A stretch of DNA of 64,000 nt, taken from assembly GCA_030323885.1 (NCBI GenBank), contig CM059198.1:77932931-77996930 (forward strand), given 5' to 3'. The DNA is from Branchipolynoe longqiensis. Taxonomy: Eukaryota; Annelida; Polychaeta; Phyllodocida; Polynoidae. Under the pieces are notes generated by a model that was given only the letters and a program-made list of their open reading frames with translations, was not told the DNA's origin and did not search any database. Positions 12,145 to 24,075 of this stretch are shown here, piece after piece. The translations under genes were made by a program, and so were the position numbers. Every line of letters starts with the position of its first letter. The stretch's first letter is position 1.

Positions 12145-12505
12145 CAAAATGGCGCGGCCTTCTGGTGACCAGAAGTGGCGACATGTGGGTGCCTTTCATC
12201 CAGCTAATTGTGCACTTCGAAGCCATGGTTCGAATCCTGGTCGGGTCAAACCAATGACTTACAATGATGTATACCTGTCGCTTCCTAGCCAGGCGTTTGG
12301 TATTAATAGGATAGGCGAGGACTGGTTGGCTTAGTGTCGGGATAATGACACAGAGTGGTGTATCAGGTCATTGTGCTGGCGGTATGCTCTTCAAATGGGG
12401 CGGTACTATAAAGTCACCATGAGTGTGCACTGTCAGAAGTCGGGACCCGTCCTGATATGACCTTCGATGTCGTGAGGACATAAGACTCCAATGACCAACA
12501 ACCCT
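12145..12505 (+). repeat. SINE-A copy
   Basis: The copy has a B box GGTTCGAATCC at 12228-12238, the body GTACTATAAAGTCACCATGA and a tail with AAGACTCCAATGACCAACAA. The head before the B box is diverged. Confidence 0.82.
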
Positions 12506-12607
12506 TCAGCTTAGTGATCCCGTTGCAAGCAGACATCTGCGATGGACATATACTTGAAAGGGCTTGGGCATCAACTGATTTATTTGATTTATTGAAGAGA
12601 GGTTCAG

Positions 12608-15600
12608 ATAGCTCTCACTCTGAGCCCCAGTACCAGCTCTCACTCTGCGCCCCAGTACCAGCTCCCATTCTGCATCCCAGTACCAGCTCCCACTCTGCAC
12701 CCCAGTACCAGCTCCCACTCTGTGCACCAGTACCACCTCTCACTCTGCACCCCAGTACCAGCTCTCACTCTGCACCCCAGTACCAGCTCTCACTCTGCAC
12801 CCCAGTACCAGCTCTCACTCTGCACCCCAGTACCAGCTCCCACTCTGTGCACCAGTACCACCTCTCACTCTGCACCCCAGTACCAGCTCTCACTCTGTAC
12901 CCCAGTACCAGCTCTCACTCTGCACCCCAGTACCAGCTCTCACTCTGCACCCCAGTACCAGCTCTCACTCTGCACCCCAGTACCACCTCTCACTCTGCAC
13001 CCCAGTACCAGCTCTCACTCTGCACCCCAGTACCAGCTCTCACTCTGCACCCCAGTACCAGCTCCCACTCTGTGCACCAGTACCACCTCTCACTCTGCAC
13101 CCCAGTACCAGCTCTCACTCTGCACCCCAGTACCAGCTCTTACTCTGAGCCCCAGTACCAGCTCTCACTCTGCACCCCAGTACCAGCTCCCACTCTGCAC
13201 CCCAGTACCAGCTCTCACTCTGCAGCCCAGTACCAGCTCTCACTCTGCACCCCAGTACCAGCTCCCACTCTGCACCCCAGTACCAGCTCCCACTCTGCAC
13301 CCCAGTACCAGCTCCACTCTGCACCCCAGTACCAGCTCTCACTCTGCACCCCAGTACCAGCTCCCACTCTGTGCACCAGTACCACCTCTCACTCTGCACC
13401 CCAGTACCAGCTCTCACTCTGCACCCCAGTACCAGCTCCACTCTGCACCCCAGTACCAGCTCCCACTCTGCACCCCAGTACCAGCTCTCACCCTGCACCC
13501 CAGTACCAGCTCTCACTCTACACCCCAGTACCAGCTACCACTCTGCACCCCAGTACCAGCTCTCACTCTGCACCCCAGTACCAACTCCCACTCTGCACCC
13601 CAGTACCAGCTCTCACTCTGCATCCCAGTACCAGCTCTCACTCTGCACCCCAGTACCAGCTCTCACTCTGCACCCCAGTACCAGCTCCCACTCTGTGCCC
13701 CAGTACTAGCTCTAACTCTGTGCCCCAGTACTAGCTCTCACTCTGTGCCCCAGTACCAGCTCTCACTCTGTGCCCCAGTATCAGCTCCCACTCTGCACCC
13801 CAGTACCACCTCTCACTCTGCACCCCAGTACCAGCTCTCACTCTGCACCCCAGTACCAGCTCTCACTCTGCACCCCAGTACCAGCTCCCACTCTGCACCC
13901 CAGTACCAGCTCTCACTCTGCACCCCAGTACCAGCTCCCTCTATGTGCACCAGTACCAGCTCTCACTCTGCACCCCAGTACCAGCTCTCACTCTGCACCC
14001 CAGTACCAGCTCCCACTCTGCACCCCAGTACCAGCTCTCACTCTGCACCCCAGTACCAGCTCCCACTCTGCACCGTACACCTCACTCTGCACCCCAGTAC
14101 CAGCTCTCACTCTGCACCCCAGTACCACCTCTCACTCTGCACCCCAGTACCAGCTCTCACTCTGCACCCCAGTACCAGCTCCAACTCTGTGCACCAGTAC
14201 CACCTCTCACTCTGCACCCCAGTACCAGCTCTCACTCTGCACCCCAGTACCAGCTCTCACTCTGCACCCCAGTACCAGCTCCAACTCTGTGCACCAGTAC
14301 CACCTCTCACTCTGAACCCCAGTACCAGCTCTCACTCTGCACCCCAGTACCAGCTCTCACTCTGCACCCCAGTACCAGCTCCCACTCTGCACCCCAGTAC
14401 CAGCTCCCACTCTGTGCACCAGTACCACCTCTCACTCTGCACCCCAGTACCAGCTCTCACTCTGCACCCCAGTACCAGCTCTCACTCTGCACCCCAGTAC
14501 CAGCTCTCACTCTGCACCCCAGTACCAGCTCCCACTCTGTGCACCAGTACCACCTCTCACTCTGCACCCCAGTACCAGCTCTCACTCTGTCACCCCAGTA
14601 CCAGCTCTCACTCTGCACCCCAGTACCAGCTCTCACTCTGCCAGTACCACTCCACTGCACCAGTACCAGCTCTCACTCTGCACCCCAGTACCAGCTCTCA
14701 CTCTGCACCCCAGTACCAGCTCTCACTCTGCACCTCAGTACCAGCCCACTCTGTGCCCAGTACACTCTCACTCTGCACCCCAGTACCAGCTCTCACTCTG
14801 CACCCCAGTACCAGCTCTACTCTGACCCCAGTACCAGCTCTCACTCTGCACCCCAGTATCAGCTCCCACTCTGCACCCCAGTACCAGCTCTCACTCTGCA
14901 GCCATCACCCAGTACCAGCTCCCACTCTGCACCCCAGTACCAGCTCCCACTCTGCACCCCAGTACCAGCTCTCACTCTGCACCCCAGTACCAGCTCTCAC
15001 TCTGCACCCCAGTACCAGCTCCACTCTGTGCACCAGTACCACCTCTCACTCTGCACCCCAGTACCAGCTCTCACTCTGCACCCCAGTACCAGCTCCCACT
15101 CTGCACCCCAGTACCAGCTCCCACTCTGCACCCCAGTACCAGCTCTCACCCTGCACCCCAGTACCAGCTCTCACTCTACACCCCAGTACCAGCTCTCACT
15201 CTGCACCCCAGTACCAGCTCCCACTCTGTGCCCCAGTACAGCTCACTGCCCATCAGCTCCTGTGCCCCAGTACCAGCTCTCACTCTGTGCCCCAGTATCA
15301 GCTCCCACTCTGCACCCCAGTACCACCTCTCACTCTGCACCCCAGTACCAGCTCTCACTCTGCACCCCAGTACCAGCTCTCACTCTGCACCCCAGTACCA
15401 GCTCTCACTCTGCACCCCAGTACCAGCTCTCACTCTGCACCCCAGTACCAGCTCCCACTCTGCACCAGTACCAGCTCTCACTCTGCACCCCAGTACCAGC
15501 TCTCACTCTGCACCCCAGTACCAGCTCCCACTCTGCACCCCAGTACCAGCTCTCACTCTGCACCCCAGTACCAGCTCCACTCTCTGCACCCAGTACCAGC

Positions 15601-16940
15601 TCTCACTCTGCACCCCAGTACCAGCTCTCACTCTGCACCCCAGTACCAGCTCTCACTCTGCACCCCAGTACCAGCTCTCACTCTGCACCCCAGTACCAGC
15701 TCTCACTCTGCACCCGTACAGCTCCACCGCCCAGTACCAGCTCTCACTCTGCACCCCAGTACCAGCTCTCACTCTGCACCCCAGTACCAGCTCTCACTCT
15801 GCACCCCAGTACCAGCTCCCACTCTGCACCCCAGTACCAGCTCTCACTCTGCACCCCAGTACCAGCTCTCACTCTGCGCCCCAGTACCAGCTCCCACTCT
15901 ACATCCCAGTACCAGCTCCCACTCTGTGCACCAGTACCACCTCTCACTCTGCACCCCAGAACCAGCTCTCACTCTGCACCCCAGTACCAGCTCTCACACT
16001 GCACCCCAGTACCAGCTCCCACTCTGTGCCCCAATAGCAGCTCCCTCTCTGCACCTCAGTACCAGCTCTCACTCTGCACCCCAGTACCAGCTCTCACTCT
16101 GCACCCCAGTACTAGCTCCCACTCTGCACCCCAGTACCAGCTCTCACTCTGCATCCCAGTACCAGATCTCACTCTGCACCCCAGTACCAGCTCTCACTCT
16201 GCACCCCAGTACCAGCTCTCACTCTGCACCCAGAGTACCAGCTCTGACTCTACACCCCAGTACCAGCTCTCACTCTGCACCCCAGTACCGGCTTCCACTC
16301 TGTGCCCCAGTACCAGCTCTCACTCTGTGCCCCAATACCAGCTCCCACTCTGCACCCCAGTACCAGCTCTCACTCTGCACCCCAGTACCAGCTCTCACTC
16401 TGTGCAGCAGTACCAGGTCTCCCTCTGCACCCGAGTACCAGCTCCCACTCTGCACCCCAGTACCAGCTCTCACTCTGCACCCCAGTACCAGTTCTCACTC
16501 TGTACCCCAGTACCAGCTCCCAATCTGTGCACCAGTACCAACTCTCACTCTGCACCCCAGTACCAGCTCTCACTCTGCACCCAAGTACCAGTTCCCACTT
16601 TGCACCCCAGTCCCAGCTCTCACTCTGTGACAACTGTGCACCAGTACCAGCTCCCACTCTGCACCCACGTACCAGCTCTCACTCTGCACCCCAATACCAG
16701 CTCCGACTCTGCCTCAGTACCAGCTCTCACTCTGCGCCCCAGGACTAGCTCTCACTATGTGCACCAGTACCAGCTCTCACTCTGCACCCGAGTACCAGCT
16801 CCCACTCTGCACCCCAGTACCAGCTCTCACTCTGCACCCCAGTACCAGTTCTCACTCTGCACCCCAGTACCAGCTCCCACTCTACACCCCAGTACCAGCT
16901 CCCAATCTGTGCACCAGTACCAGCTCTCACTCTGCACTCT
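12608..16940. repeat. 25-bp minisatellite, about 170 units
   Basis: The unit is CTCTCACTCTGCACCCCAGT plus ACCAG (25 bp). As 25 is not a multiple of three, the reading frame moves by one each unit and three units give a 25-residue period. The unit has no stop in any forward frame, so up to 1302 codons stay open; this is not evidence of a gene. Recurrent variants (GTGCACCAGTACCACC) come back at multiples of 25 bp. Between about 14571 and 15725 many units are shortened irregularly. Confidence 0.97.
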
Positions 16941-16954
16941 CTCCTTTGATTGGG

Positions 16955-17200
16955 AATCATCATCATTATGACCATGACCATCATCAACATGACCAGCAAC
17001 ACCATCACCACCACCACCATCATCATCACCATCATCACCGTAATTGCCACCAGCATCAACATAATCATCAAAATTATCATTATAATAATCACCAACATCA
17101 CCACCCCACCACCACCACTACCACCACCACCACCTCCACCCCCACCACCACCACTATCGTCCCCAACACTTCCACCACCACCATCATCATTACCCTGAAC
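16955..17200. repeat. CAT/CAC trinucleotide-rich tract
   Basis: Low-complexity mixture of CAT, CAC, AAT and ACC triplets. Predicted His- or Pro-rich peptides from it are composition artefacts. Confidence 0.9.
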
Positions 17201-17749
17201 ACGAAGCCAGACCATTGCCTTGCCGTGGACCAAATATGTATTCAGATGAATAAAATATTGACCAAAAAAAGCATTGAATTAATACGAACAGGAACTCTGT
17301 CAAACTCACCATGCCATGCTTACCTTAAACCAGGTCCCCAAGCTCCCCCCACCCTCCCGCGGCCCGCCGCCTAGGGGCTTAGAATGTTGAGTAAGATCCA
17401 CATCGAGGCTAAGGGGTGTGGCCTAATGTCAGGTGACACCGCTCGTGTTGCGCACGCAGCTCACCTGTTCGTCATCCCCCTCCCCCGTGTCGCTGACGTC
17501 ACTTCCGGTGTAATATTGCACATGGCGGTGGGCGAGGTTCCGACGTCGTCTGAGAATGCTGGGTATGTAGGTGGGTGGAATGCTGGGTAATAATATTACA
17601 CTATGAGCTATTGATGGACGTGCATTGACAATCTCCATGATTTATTATTATTAATATTGAAATATATTCTTATTTAACGTTTAACAATGATGCGTTTTTA
17701 CGTCAAACAACATGCAAAAGAAATCCCACAGAATAATTAGTTCATGTTA
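17201..17749. other. no recognised feature
   Basis: Unique-looking sequence, GC-richer at 17330-17590, with no supported gene or repeat. Confidence 0.4.
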
Positions 17750-18225
17750 GTGTAGTGGTCTGCATTGCCCTCTCAGGCAAGGAGCCGCATAGACAGGTAG
17801 GCGTGGGTAGTGTGCTGATATCAGGGAGCCTAGGTGGTGTAATGGTTAGCACACTTGCCTGGAGTGCAAAGAGATGTGGGTTCGAGTAACGCTCTAGGCG
17901 CAATATTTCCCATTTTCATCACCCCCACGACACTGCTTGTCATGACCATGATCCTGTACAAGCTACGCGCTGAAAAGTTGTTGAACCTGCCCTGTGTATA
18001 TATGTAATTGTCAGCATTAAAAGACTTACAATTCCAGAGGGACGAGTGTAGTGGTCTGCACTGACCTCTCAGGCAAGGACAGGTAGACGTGGGTAGTGTG
18101 GTGATATCAGGGAGCCTAGGTGGTGTAATGGTTAGCACACTGGCTGGGAATGCAAAGAGATGTGGGTTCGAGTACCGCTCTAGGCGCAATATTTCCCATT
18201 TTCATCACCCTCACAACATTATCAT
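17750..18225 (+). repeat. SINE-B head-to-tail dimer
   Basis: Two A boxes (17834-17854 and 18120-18140) and two B boxes (17879-17889 and 18165-18175) lie 286 bp apart. The 3' part of the first unit (GCATTAAAAGACTTACAATT) runs directly into the 5' part of the second (GTGTAGTGGTCTGCACTGAC). The same junction occurs at 48690-48720 on the other strand. Confidence 0.85.
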
Positions 18226-18425
18226 CACTGTGGGTGTCAGCACCACTACTCAGTCACAGTATCTTGCTACTTAGCTAGCCAGACCTTGCCCCATCATATT
18301 AATGCCAAACGCCAGGCTAGGTTGCAATGAGAATCAATTTGATAAGCCATTGGTTTGATTCAACCGAGATTCAAACTCCGCACCTTCCACACAGGAATCT
18401 TGCACTCTTACAAATTTGTCCATTT
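18226..18425 (-). repeat. SINE-A fragment
   Basis: The fragment covers the body from TCAGTCACAGTATCTTGCTA to a head variant with GATTCAAACTCCGCACCTTC. Tail and first body part are missing. Confidence 0.7.
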
Positions 18426-18604
18426 GCCTTTCATTGTCATAGCGATGTGCAATATAATATCCTCATTTGCATTGATGAGTTCATAACTGTACATTGTAAA
18501 TGGCTACGATTGGTTTAATATACCTTATTTGTGTGACGTCACTAACTGGATTACCACCACCTTCAGCATGTTGGATACATCAACAGGTGTAAACAATAGA
18601 TTTA

Positions 18605-18830
18605 TTCTATGAACCACAGGACGCGGTGGCCAAACCTGTAAGAACGCAGGATTCCCATGTGGAAGATGCAGAGTTTGAATCGCGGTTGAATCAAAGCAAC
18701 GGCTTATAATTGATACCTGTTGCAACCTAGCCTGGCCCTTGACATTAATAGGATAAGGCAAGGGCTGATTAGCTAAGTATCGGGATACTGTGACTGAGTA
18801 GGGGTGGTGAAGTCACTACCATTTCACCGC
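18605..18830 (+). repeat. SINE-A fragment
   Basis: Head variant with GAGTTTGAATCGCGG and body up to GATACTGTGACTGAGTAGGG. The tail is missing. Confidence 0.7.
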
Positions 18831-19614
18831 CTTCCTTGCTGACACCCACTCTGATGATCACATGTCACATGCTCACCGTCACCTCATTGCAGATTGCCAA
18901 CCTGCAGGTACTGAAAATCATTCACGTTTTCCGTTGCGGGCATGGAACCTGAGTGGTAGTAGCAGCGAGCTAGCAAGGTGTCCGTGGGCATGCTCCCCCC
19001 ACCCGAATATTTGTCTTAAATAGCTGTAAAATGAGCTATTTGAGGGCATTTCCAAGGGGGAATAAGCTAATATTTTAGCATTATGTATAACATATTTACT
19101 TGGATGTACTTTAATAACAAATAAACAATATCTATCTTCGATTGTCATGTCTCACTGAAAATTATCGAAACTATTTTTGTTGCTGGTATCTTTGCATGAA
19201 ATTCCTGAGATTTAGGGGGAGATCCGTGACTCGTGAGGTGACTCAGAACCTTCAATTTCCGTGACTCTCACACAAACTTCATGAGAGTTGGCGACACTGG
19301 CATTGGCTGAAATATCGTCGGCACTCATACGCCAACCCCACCTTCCGCTCTAAAAAAACCCAGCTACATGCCATAATTCCAGTCTGTCTGCCTCAGACTC
19401 TGCGACAAACCAAATCCCGCTGATACGTGTTGAATAATGTATAATGCACATATTACTACGAGACAAAGCAATCGCATCATCCGCTGTCGGGATTAATACA
19501 ATTCCATCTAGTCCGATCAGGACTTCTATCAAGTTTATAAATAAGCGCTATCTATCCAAGACATGCAAGTATTATGATATTGTATATTTTACTGTATCTT
19601 GTTACAGGGTAAGT
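18831..19614. other. no recognised feature
   Basis: Mixed-composition DNA with only short open frames and no repeat shared within the window. Confidence 0.4.
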
Positions 19615-19930
19615 TCAAAACCTATGTGGTGTTCTCTGTGGCAGAGTGGTTAGAGTGTCTGAATTTTGTCTAGGTCGGATGCCTAATCTGAAGGTTGGTG
19701 GTTCGATTCCCCGTGCCCCCCCCACCTCTGCCAATTTGGATTTCCACCACTGTGTATAACTTACAGCGTCATCAAAGGCCGGTTGCTCTCATACCATGTC
19801 TATGTGGTGTGGGAGGTTAACAATCCCTTGGGTCGGTAAAAGTGTAGGCTCGGGCTTTCTATCGACAAACTGTCTAATGGTGAAAACAAGTCTATTCAGA
19901 CTTATCCATGATGGGCAGTATAAATCATCA
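19615..19930 (+). repeat. SINE-C copy, near full length
   Basis: A box TGTGGCAGAGTGGTTAGAGT at 19637-19656, B box GGTTCGATTCC at 19700-19710, then the body and the tail GGTGAAAACAAGTCTATTCA and GGGCAGTATAAATCATCAAG. The same tail occurs alone at 33590-33712. Confidence 0.82.
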
Positions 19931-19964
19931 AGAAAAAAAACAAAAAAGCTATACAGCGCATAAC

Positions 19965-20190
19965 TTTACAGGATCTTGGTCACAGCACCAGTGTCATGGG
20001 GATGGGTGGGTGATGAGAAGGGGAAATATTATGTATAGAGCAGGAATCGAACCCACATCTCTTGCATTCCGGGCCAGTGTGCTAACTATTATACCACCTA
20101 GGCTCCCTGAGGTCATCACCCTACCCACGCCTACCTGTGTATGCGGCTCCTTGCCTGAGAGGTCATTGCAGACCACTACACTACTGTAAC
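19965..20190 (-). repeat. SINE-B copy
   Basis: In window orientation it reads GGGAAATATT, then the B-box complement GAATCGAACCC, then TAACTATTATACCACCTAGG (A-box complement) and CTCCTTGCCTGAGAGGTCA. It is a single unit. Confidence 0.85.
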
Positions 20191-20212
20191 ATGAGTCTGG
20201 TTGTCAATGTTA

Positions 20213-20553
20213 GGCCAACAAAAAATTGGTGATCGTCCTTTTGATCACACAAATCAATATTATTTTTCTGGGATATGATGTAGACGTAATATCTAACCAG
20301 ATGCGATGGCTGAATGAGTTGAGCTGAGCGTCCACCTCCCATTCTGGTAGTTCATGGAATTCTAACTCCGGTGTTCGAAGCCTGGCCGAGTCAAACCAAT
20401 GGCTTAAAGATTGATACAAAATTTGTATTAATGCTAGCCCAACACAACTTTAACAGTTAAAAGATAATTATAATAATAATTTAAAAAATCAGGGACAAGA
20501 GATATTTTAGGCACGGGCGGGGACTACCGCCAATTAAAAAGTTGTATTTGGCC
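20213..20553. mobile_element. Harbinger-like MITE with nested SINE-A
   Basis: TTA is duplicated at 20210-20212 and 20554-20556. The ends are GGCCAACAAAAAATTGGTGA and, inward from the right, GGCCAAATACAACTTTTAAT. A SINE-A head fragment (20300-20450) has inserted inside. A related element without the SINE is at 28507-28806. TWA duplication with GGCC ends suggests PIF/Harbinger. Confidence 0.65.
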
Positions 20554-20694
20554 TTATATGCAAAATGCGTAATGCACCGGGCGGTGGCCGATGACAAAAC
20601 CACCCCTATTCACTTTAACCTTGGCCCCGATCGTGGCGCCACCTTGTGCTAACTACACCAAGCGACACACACTCCGTCCGCCACCAATAGTACC

Positions 20695-21036
20695 AGGTTG
20701 GAGAGCTTACCTCGATCGGGCTATGGTGGTTAAATACCTCATTCGAGCCCCGGTGCAATTTCCAAGGTCGAATTTCATATAGGATTAAGGTGGAGGTTCA
20801 CAAATATGGTTGTGGAACACTGAGTTTTAGGAGGTTTTCATATTGGAATACATCACTAGAAAGCCAAAAATTATATCTAATTTCCTAGATATTCCTAGGA
20901 CATTTAGTTAGGGAATCAATGTGTTCTACATCACTGAATATTGACTCGCATTTGGTTGTTTTGGTCGCTGCTTAAGGACAGTGTAGGGATGGCCTAATCC
21001 CAAACAATCACGGTCACAATAGGGGTATGTGTTGGT
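20695..21036 (+). repeat. left terminal inverted repeat of the large transposon
   Basis: Similarity to the right repeat starts at AGGTTGGAGAGCTTAC, is strongest through TTTAGTTAGGGA at 20913, then fades, with CCAAACAAT and GGGGTATGTGTTGGT still recognisable to 21036. A C-rich tract follows at 21073-21087. Confidence 0.8.
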
Positions 21037-21568
21037 CCGCTGCACACTATGTGTATGTAACTAGCGCCACGCCGCCCCCCCCCCCCCCACTCCCCCACCC
21101 ACTTCTGTTTTACCTACTGCATATACGGTCGCTGGCCTGCTGAGGGTAGTCTGTGTGTTGGTTGGGGGGGCGGTTTCAGTGAGTGGACCATGCCATCGAG
21201 GATCACCTTCAGCCTAGACTGCGTGGTAAAGTGGGGTGGTCGGTGGAAGTGAGGGTGCGGTGTGTGTGAGGAGGGGGGTGAATGAAGGGAAGGATAGTGG
21301 ATATGTGGTAGATATCTGCCTCAGTGATGGGCATATATAATGATGTTATTTAATTTTTGTTTTTACCATTCCATTAACGGATAAATGTGTTTTCACATCC
21401 GGGCAGCAAATCTGTTTAATTTTATTATAGTAATAATTGTTTTCTTGTTTCTGGGTTGTAACTGTTTGTAGATTGCAAAATAAAAGTGTGTAGTATATGT
21501 AATGTCCATATATTGTGTAATATTTACTACATACGCATGTATAATATATTAGACATCCATATATGCGG

Positions 21569-21605
<37 letters not shown>

Positions 21606-22332
21606 TTACATATATTTATTCAGAATCAAGTGCATACTCACCACTGAGACATTTATGGATTAGCACATAGGCTTGTGAGCCTATCTGCCAGTTTGTAGGC
21701 ATCTCTAGATGTGTAGCTAAAATATGTCCATATGGGGCTTAGTGTGGCAATGAGGTTTGTCCGGTCATTAATAGCAATATCTACAACTGAGTGACCTGAC
21801 TACTCATGGTAGATATCAAGTTAGAGCATTTTGCATGCAGCACCTGCTCATACTATTACCTATCTACATAATAGTGATGCACATATTATAATGATACATG
21901 TTTATATTTATATATGACCAAATCAACTACAACCACTAGCTTTGAGTTTAAAATTTCATATATAATATACTCATTGATATATATTATATGGTTATATATA
22001 TTAATACATATATATCATGTGCATCTATAGAGCTGGGATTGTATTCTTTACAGGGGGAAATATTGTGGTATGTACTAATTAGCACTGTTTGGGGCAGGTA
22101 CAGTGTATCTCTGGCTTACTGAGTTGTTTGCTGACTTCTATTTCCTCCCTTGCTTATCAGTCAACCAATACAAATTGACCACCACCCCATCCAGTTTACC
22201 TATCACTCAGTATGTTCAACATCACCTGCTCCCTTTTACAATTATGTGGCCATCTTTTTCCGAATATCCAATGTTCCATGCCGAGTGTCAATACATTATT
22301 TCATCAAAACACTCTCCAGGTATTGTACGTAG

Positions 22333-22377
<45 letters not shown>

Positions 22378-22587
22378 CATATAAATCTACAAACCTACAT
22401 GATATGAACAAACAGGTTCAGGTATTACTCATATTCATGGATATGATTAGTATTTCAGCAGTGACATATTCAAATTGTTGTTTTAGCCAGTATTTTCTCT
22501 ATTGTTAATCAGCTATATATGTGGATGAGAAATTCTTTACTAACTTGATGTCCCAGCATGTTGCATTGCAATGTTTGGTTATGGTAG
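21037..22587. other. left non-coding part of the large transposon
   Basis: AT-rich, with (TA)n tracts at 21570-21606 and 22337-22375. No open frame with recognisable similarity. The promoter and any first exon of the MADS gene should lie here or in 22588-22748. Confidence 0.5.
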
Positions 22588-22748
22588 CAGTTATTCCAGC
22601 CAGCCTGTGTGACTGCCGTGAGTTGGTTCAGTGCTAATCCTATAAGGATATATGACTGGCGTGTGCAGGGATGGAGGTGGTGTAGTCAGTGTCAACTCAC
22701 CTGCCAGATTACCACAGCCAAACCCAATGGCTTTGTGAGTGAACTCAG
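22588..22748 (+). CDS. possible upstream exon of the MADS-box gene
   Basis: The frame is open from 22588, just after an in-frame TAG at 22585, to a near-perfect donor CTCAG/GTAAGT at 22748/22749. It ends with two bases of a codon, exactly the phase needed by the MADS exon at 23266, so the join would give AGG (Arg). The peptide is rich in Trp and Cys (WRVQGWRWCSQCQLTCQ) and I do not recognise it. No ATG in this frame was found, so an earlier exon would still be needed. Phase agreement has a one-in-three chance of being accidental. Confidence 0.3.
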
Positions 22749-23265
22749 GTAAGTCACTATGGATATTCTATGGTATATTAATGGCACACTGTAGAGCTAC
22801 TGTCATTCATTTCCTACTGCCATACACCGCCTTCATCACGGAGGATCAATATTTTCAGCCAGCTCCACCTAATACCACAGAACTTATTATGTCTTATCTA
22901 CCACAACAGTAAGTAATCACAATTTCGTTTAGTAACCATATGGGTCGTTTCATGGTAAATGGTGCCAAAGTGTGACATGAGGGTCAAAAATGACTATTGG
23001 TTATTTTCCTATTTTTTTCACTGAGTAACCAACTCTTGTCCATATATATCCTGGTAATGTGAAGGAAAAGATAGTTGAGGTTACCATTTTGTCAAAGAAC
23101 TAATAAGACTGACCTTTCTTTTCATACATATGGTGAACACTTAATAGTAGTGTAAGTTCGATGAGACATTTTGTTGGCTGTTCAAAACATCAAATCAGAT
23201 AATTTGTAATTGTCCTACACAGTTATTATCACAATCTCACCATTTCTATTTCACCAATGAACAAG

Positions 23266-23492
23266 GAATCCAAAATGGAAGCATCACTCCGGAAAAACAA
23301 AGGTGGCCTTTATAGAAGATGTTGCAGCCCGGCGTCGTACCAGGAATATACGGCGGAAAACCATCATCAGTAAGGCTCATGAGCTTTCTGTGATGTGTGG
23401 TGGGGTGTGCTTCATTATATTTGATGATACCAATGGGAAGCGATGGGTATATAGCAGTAACAACGACTTGTGGCATACCTACACAACAACGG
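23266..23492 (+). CDS. MADS-box protein of the transposon, MADS exon
   Basis: The exon lies between an acceptor (TTTCACCAATGAACAAG, ending at 23265) and a donor (ACAACGG/GTGAGA at 23492/23493). From codon 23291 it encodes a MADS domain. The segment ARRRTRNIRR, then SKAHELSVMC, then FIIFDDTNGKRWVYSS aligns without gaps with the classic R-Q-V-T-F-S-K-R-R, K-K-A-Y-E-L-S-V-L-C and L-I-I-F stretches. Known MADS domains bind CArG-like DNA as dimers. Here the Lys-Arg pair of the recognition helix is partly changed (Ile-Arg-Arg-Lys), so DNA preference may differ. No in-frame ATG precedes the domain in this exon, which supports an upstream exon. Confidence 0.75.
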
Positions 23493-24075
23493 GTGAGATT
23501 TAAATAGAATCATTTCATATTGAGAATTAAACTAACTATCTGAAATATGTTGGTAGTACATTATAAATTACTGAATGTTTGTATGATATATTGTTCACAA
23601 TTTGAGTATAAGAACCTACATATGGAGCAACTATTAGATAACTTACAAAAGCTGGCTTACCTGCACCTACTCTGCCCTCCCCACTACAGGCCAGTTCAGA
23701 AAGATGACATGCTGTCTACATTTACTGGATTCAACACTAGCGCATGCATGTTGACTATTGCATCACTTGCTTAGCCTTTTGGGTCAGGGTTCTACTGTTT
23801 GAGACAACAGAGACTGTTATAGTAAGAAACTTAGTTTAGTGAATCAATTACTCTATTCTATTTATAGCTATTTTTATCCATCACTTTGAGAATTTGAAGA
23901 ATTCTTGCTTCTCATCAGTTCTTTCTCCAAATGTTCTATATACCGATAGGTTAAATTTATACACTTATGCTTCTGGCATCTTTGGAATGCAGTTTATTAA
24001 TAATAAATATTAATATGAGAAACCATATTTCAGAGCATTGAAATATTTACTCATGAAATGGTATAATAATTGCAG

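Noticed and set aside
12722..16630. 1302-codon Ser/Pro/Thr-rich frame
   Set aside because: The 25-bp unit is open in every forward frame, so the length carries no information. Units with lost bases do not disturb it for the same reason.
16955..17200. Poly-His-like peptide from CAT/CAC repeats
   Set aside because: Microsatellite composition; no gene structure around it.
17834..17890. A functional tRNA gene with TGGTGTAATGGTTAGCAC
   Set aside because: It is the conserved head of SINE-B, repeated at six or more places with common flanks beyond tRNA limits.
23303..23503. MADS exon read as a complete small gene with a GTG start
   Set aside because: GTG is not a normal start in animals. The frame is open upstream to 23261, bordered by a splice acceptor, and its end coincides with a donor whose phase fits the exon at 24076.
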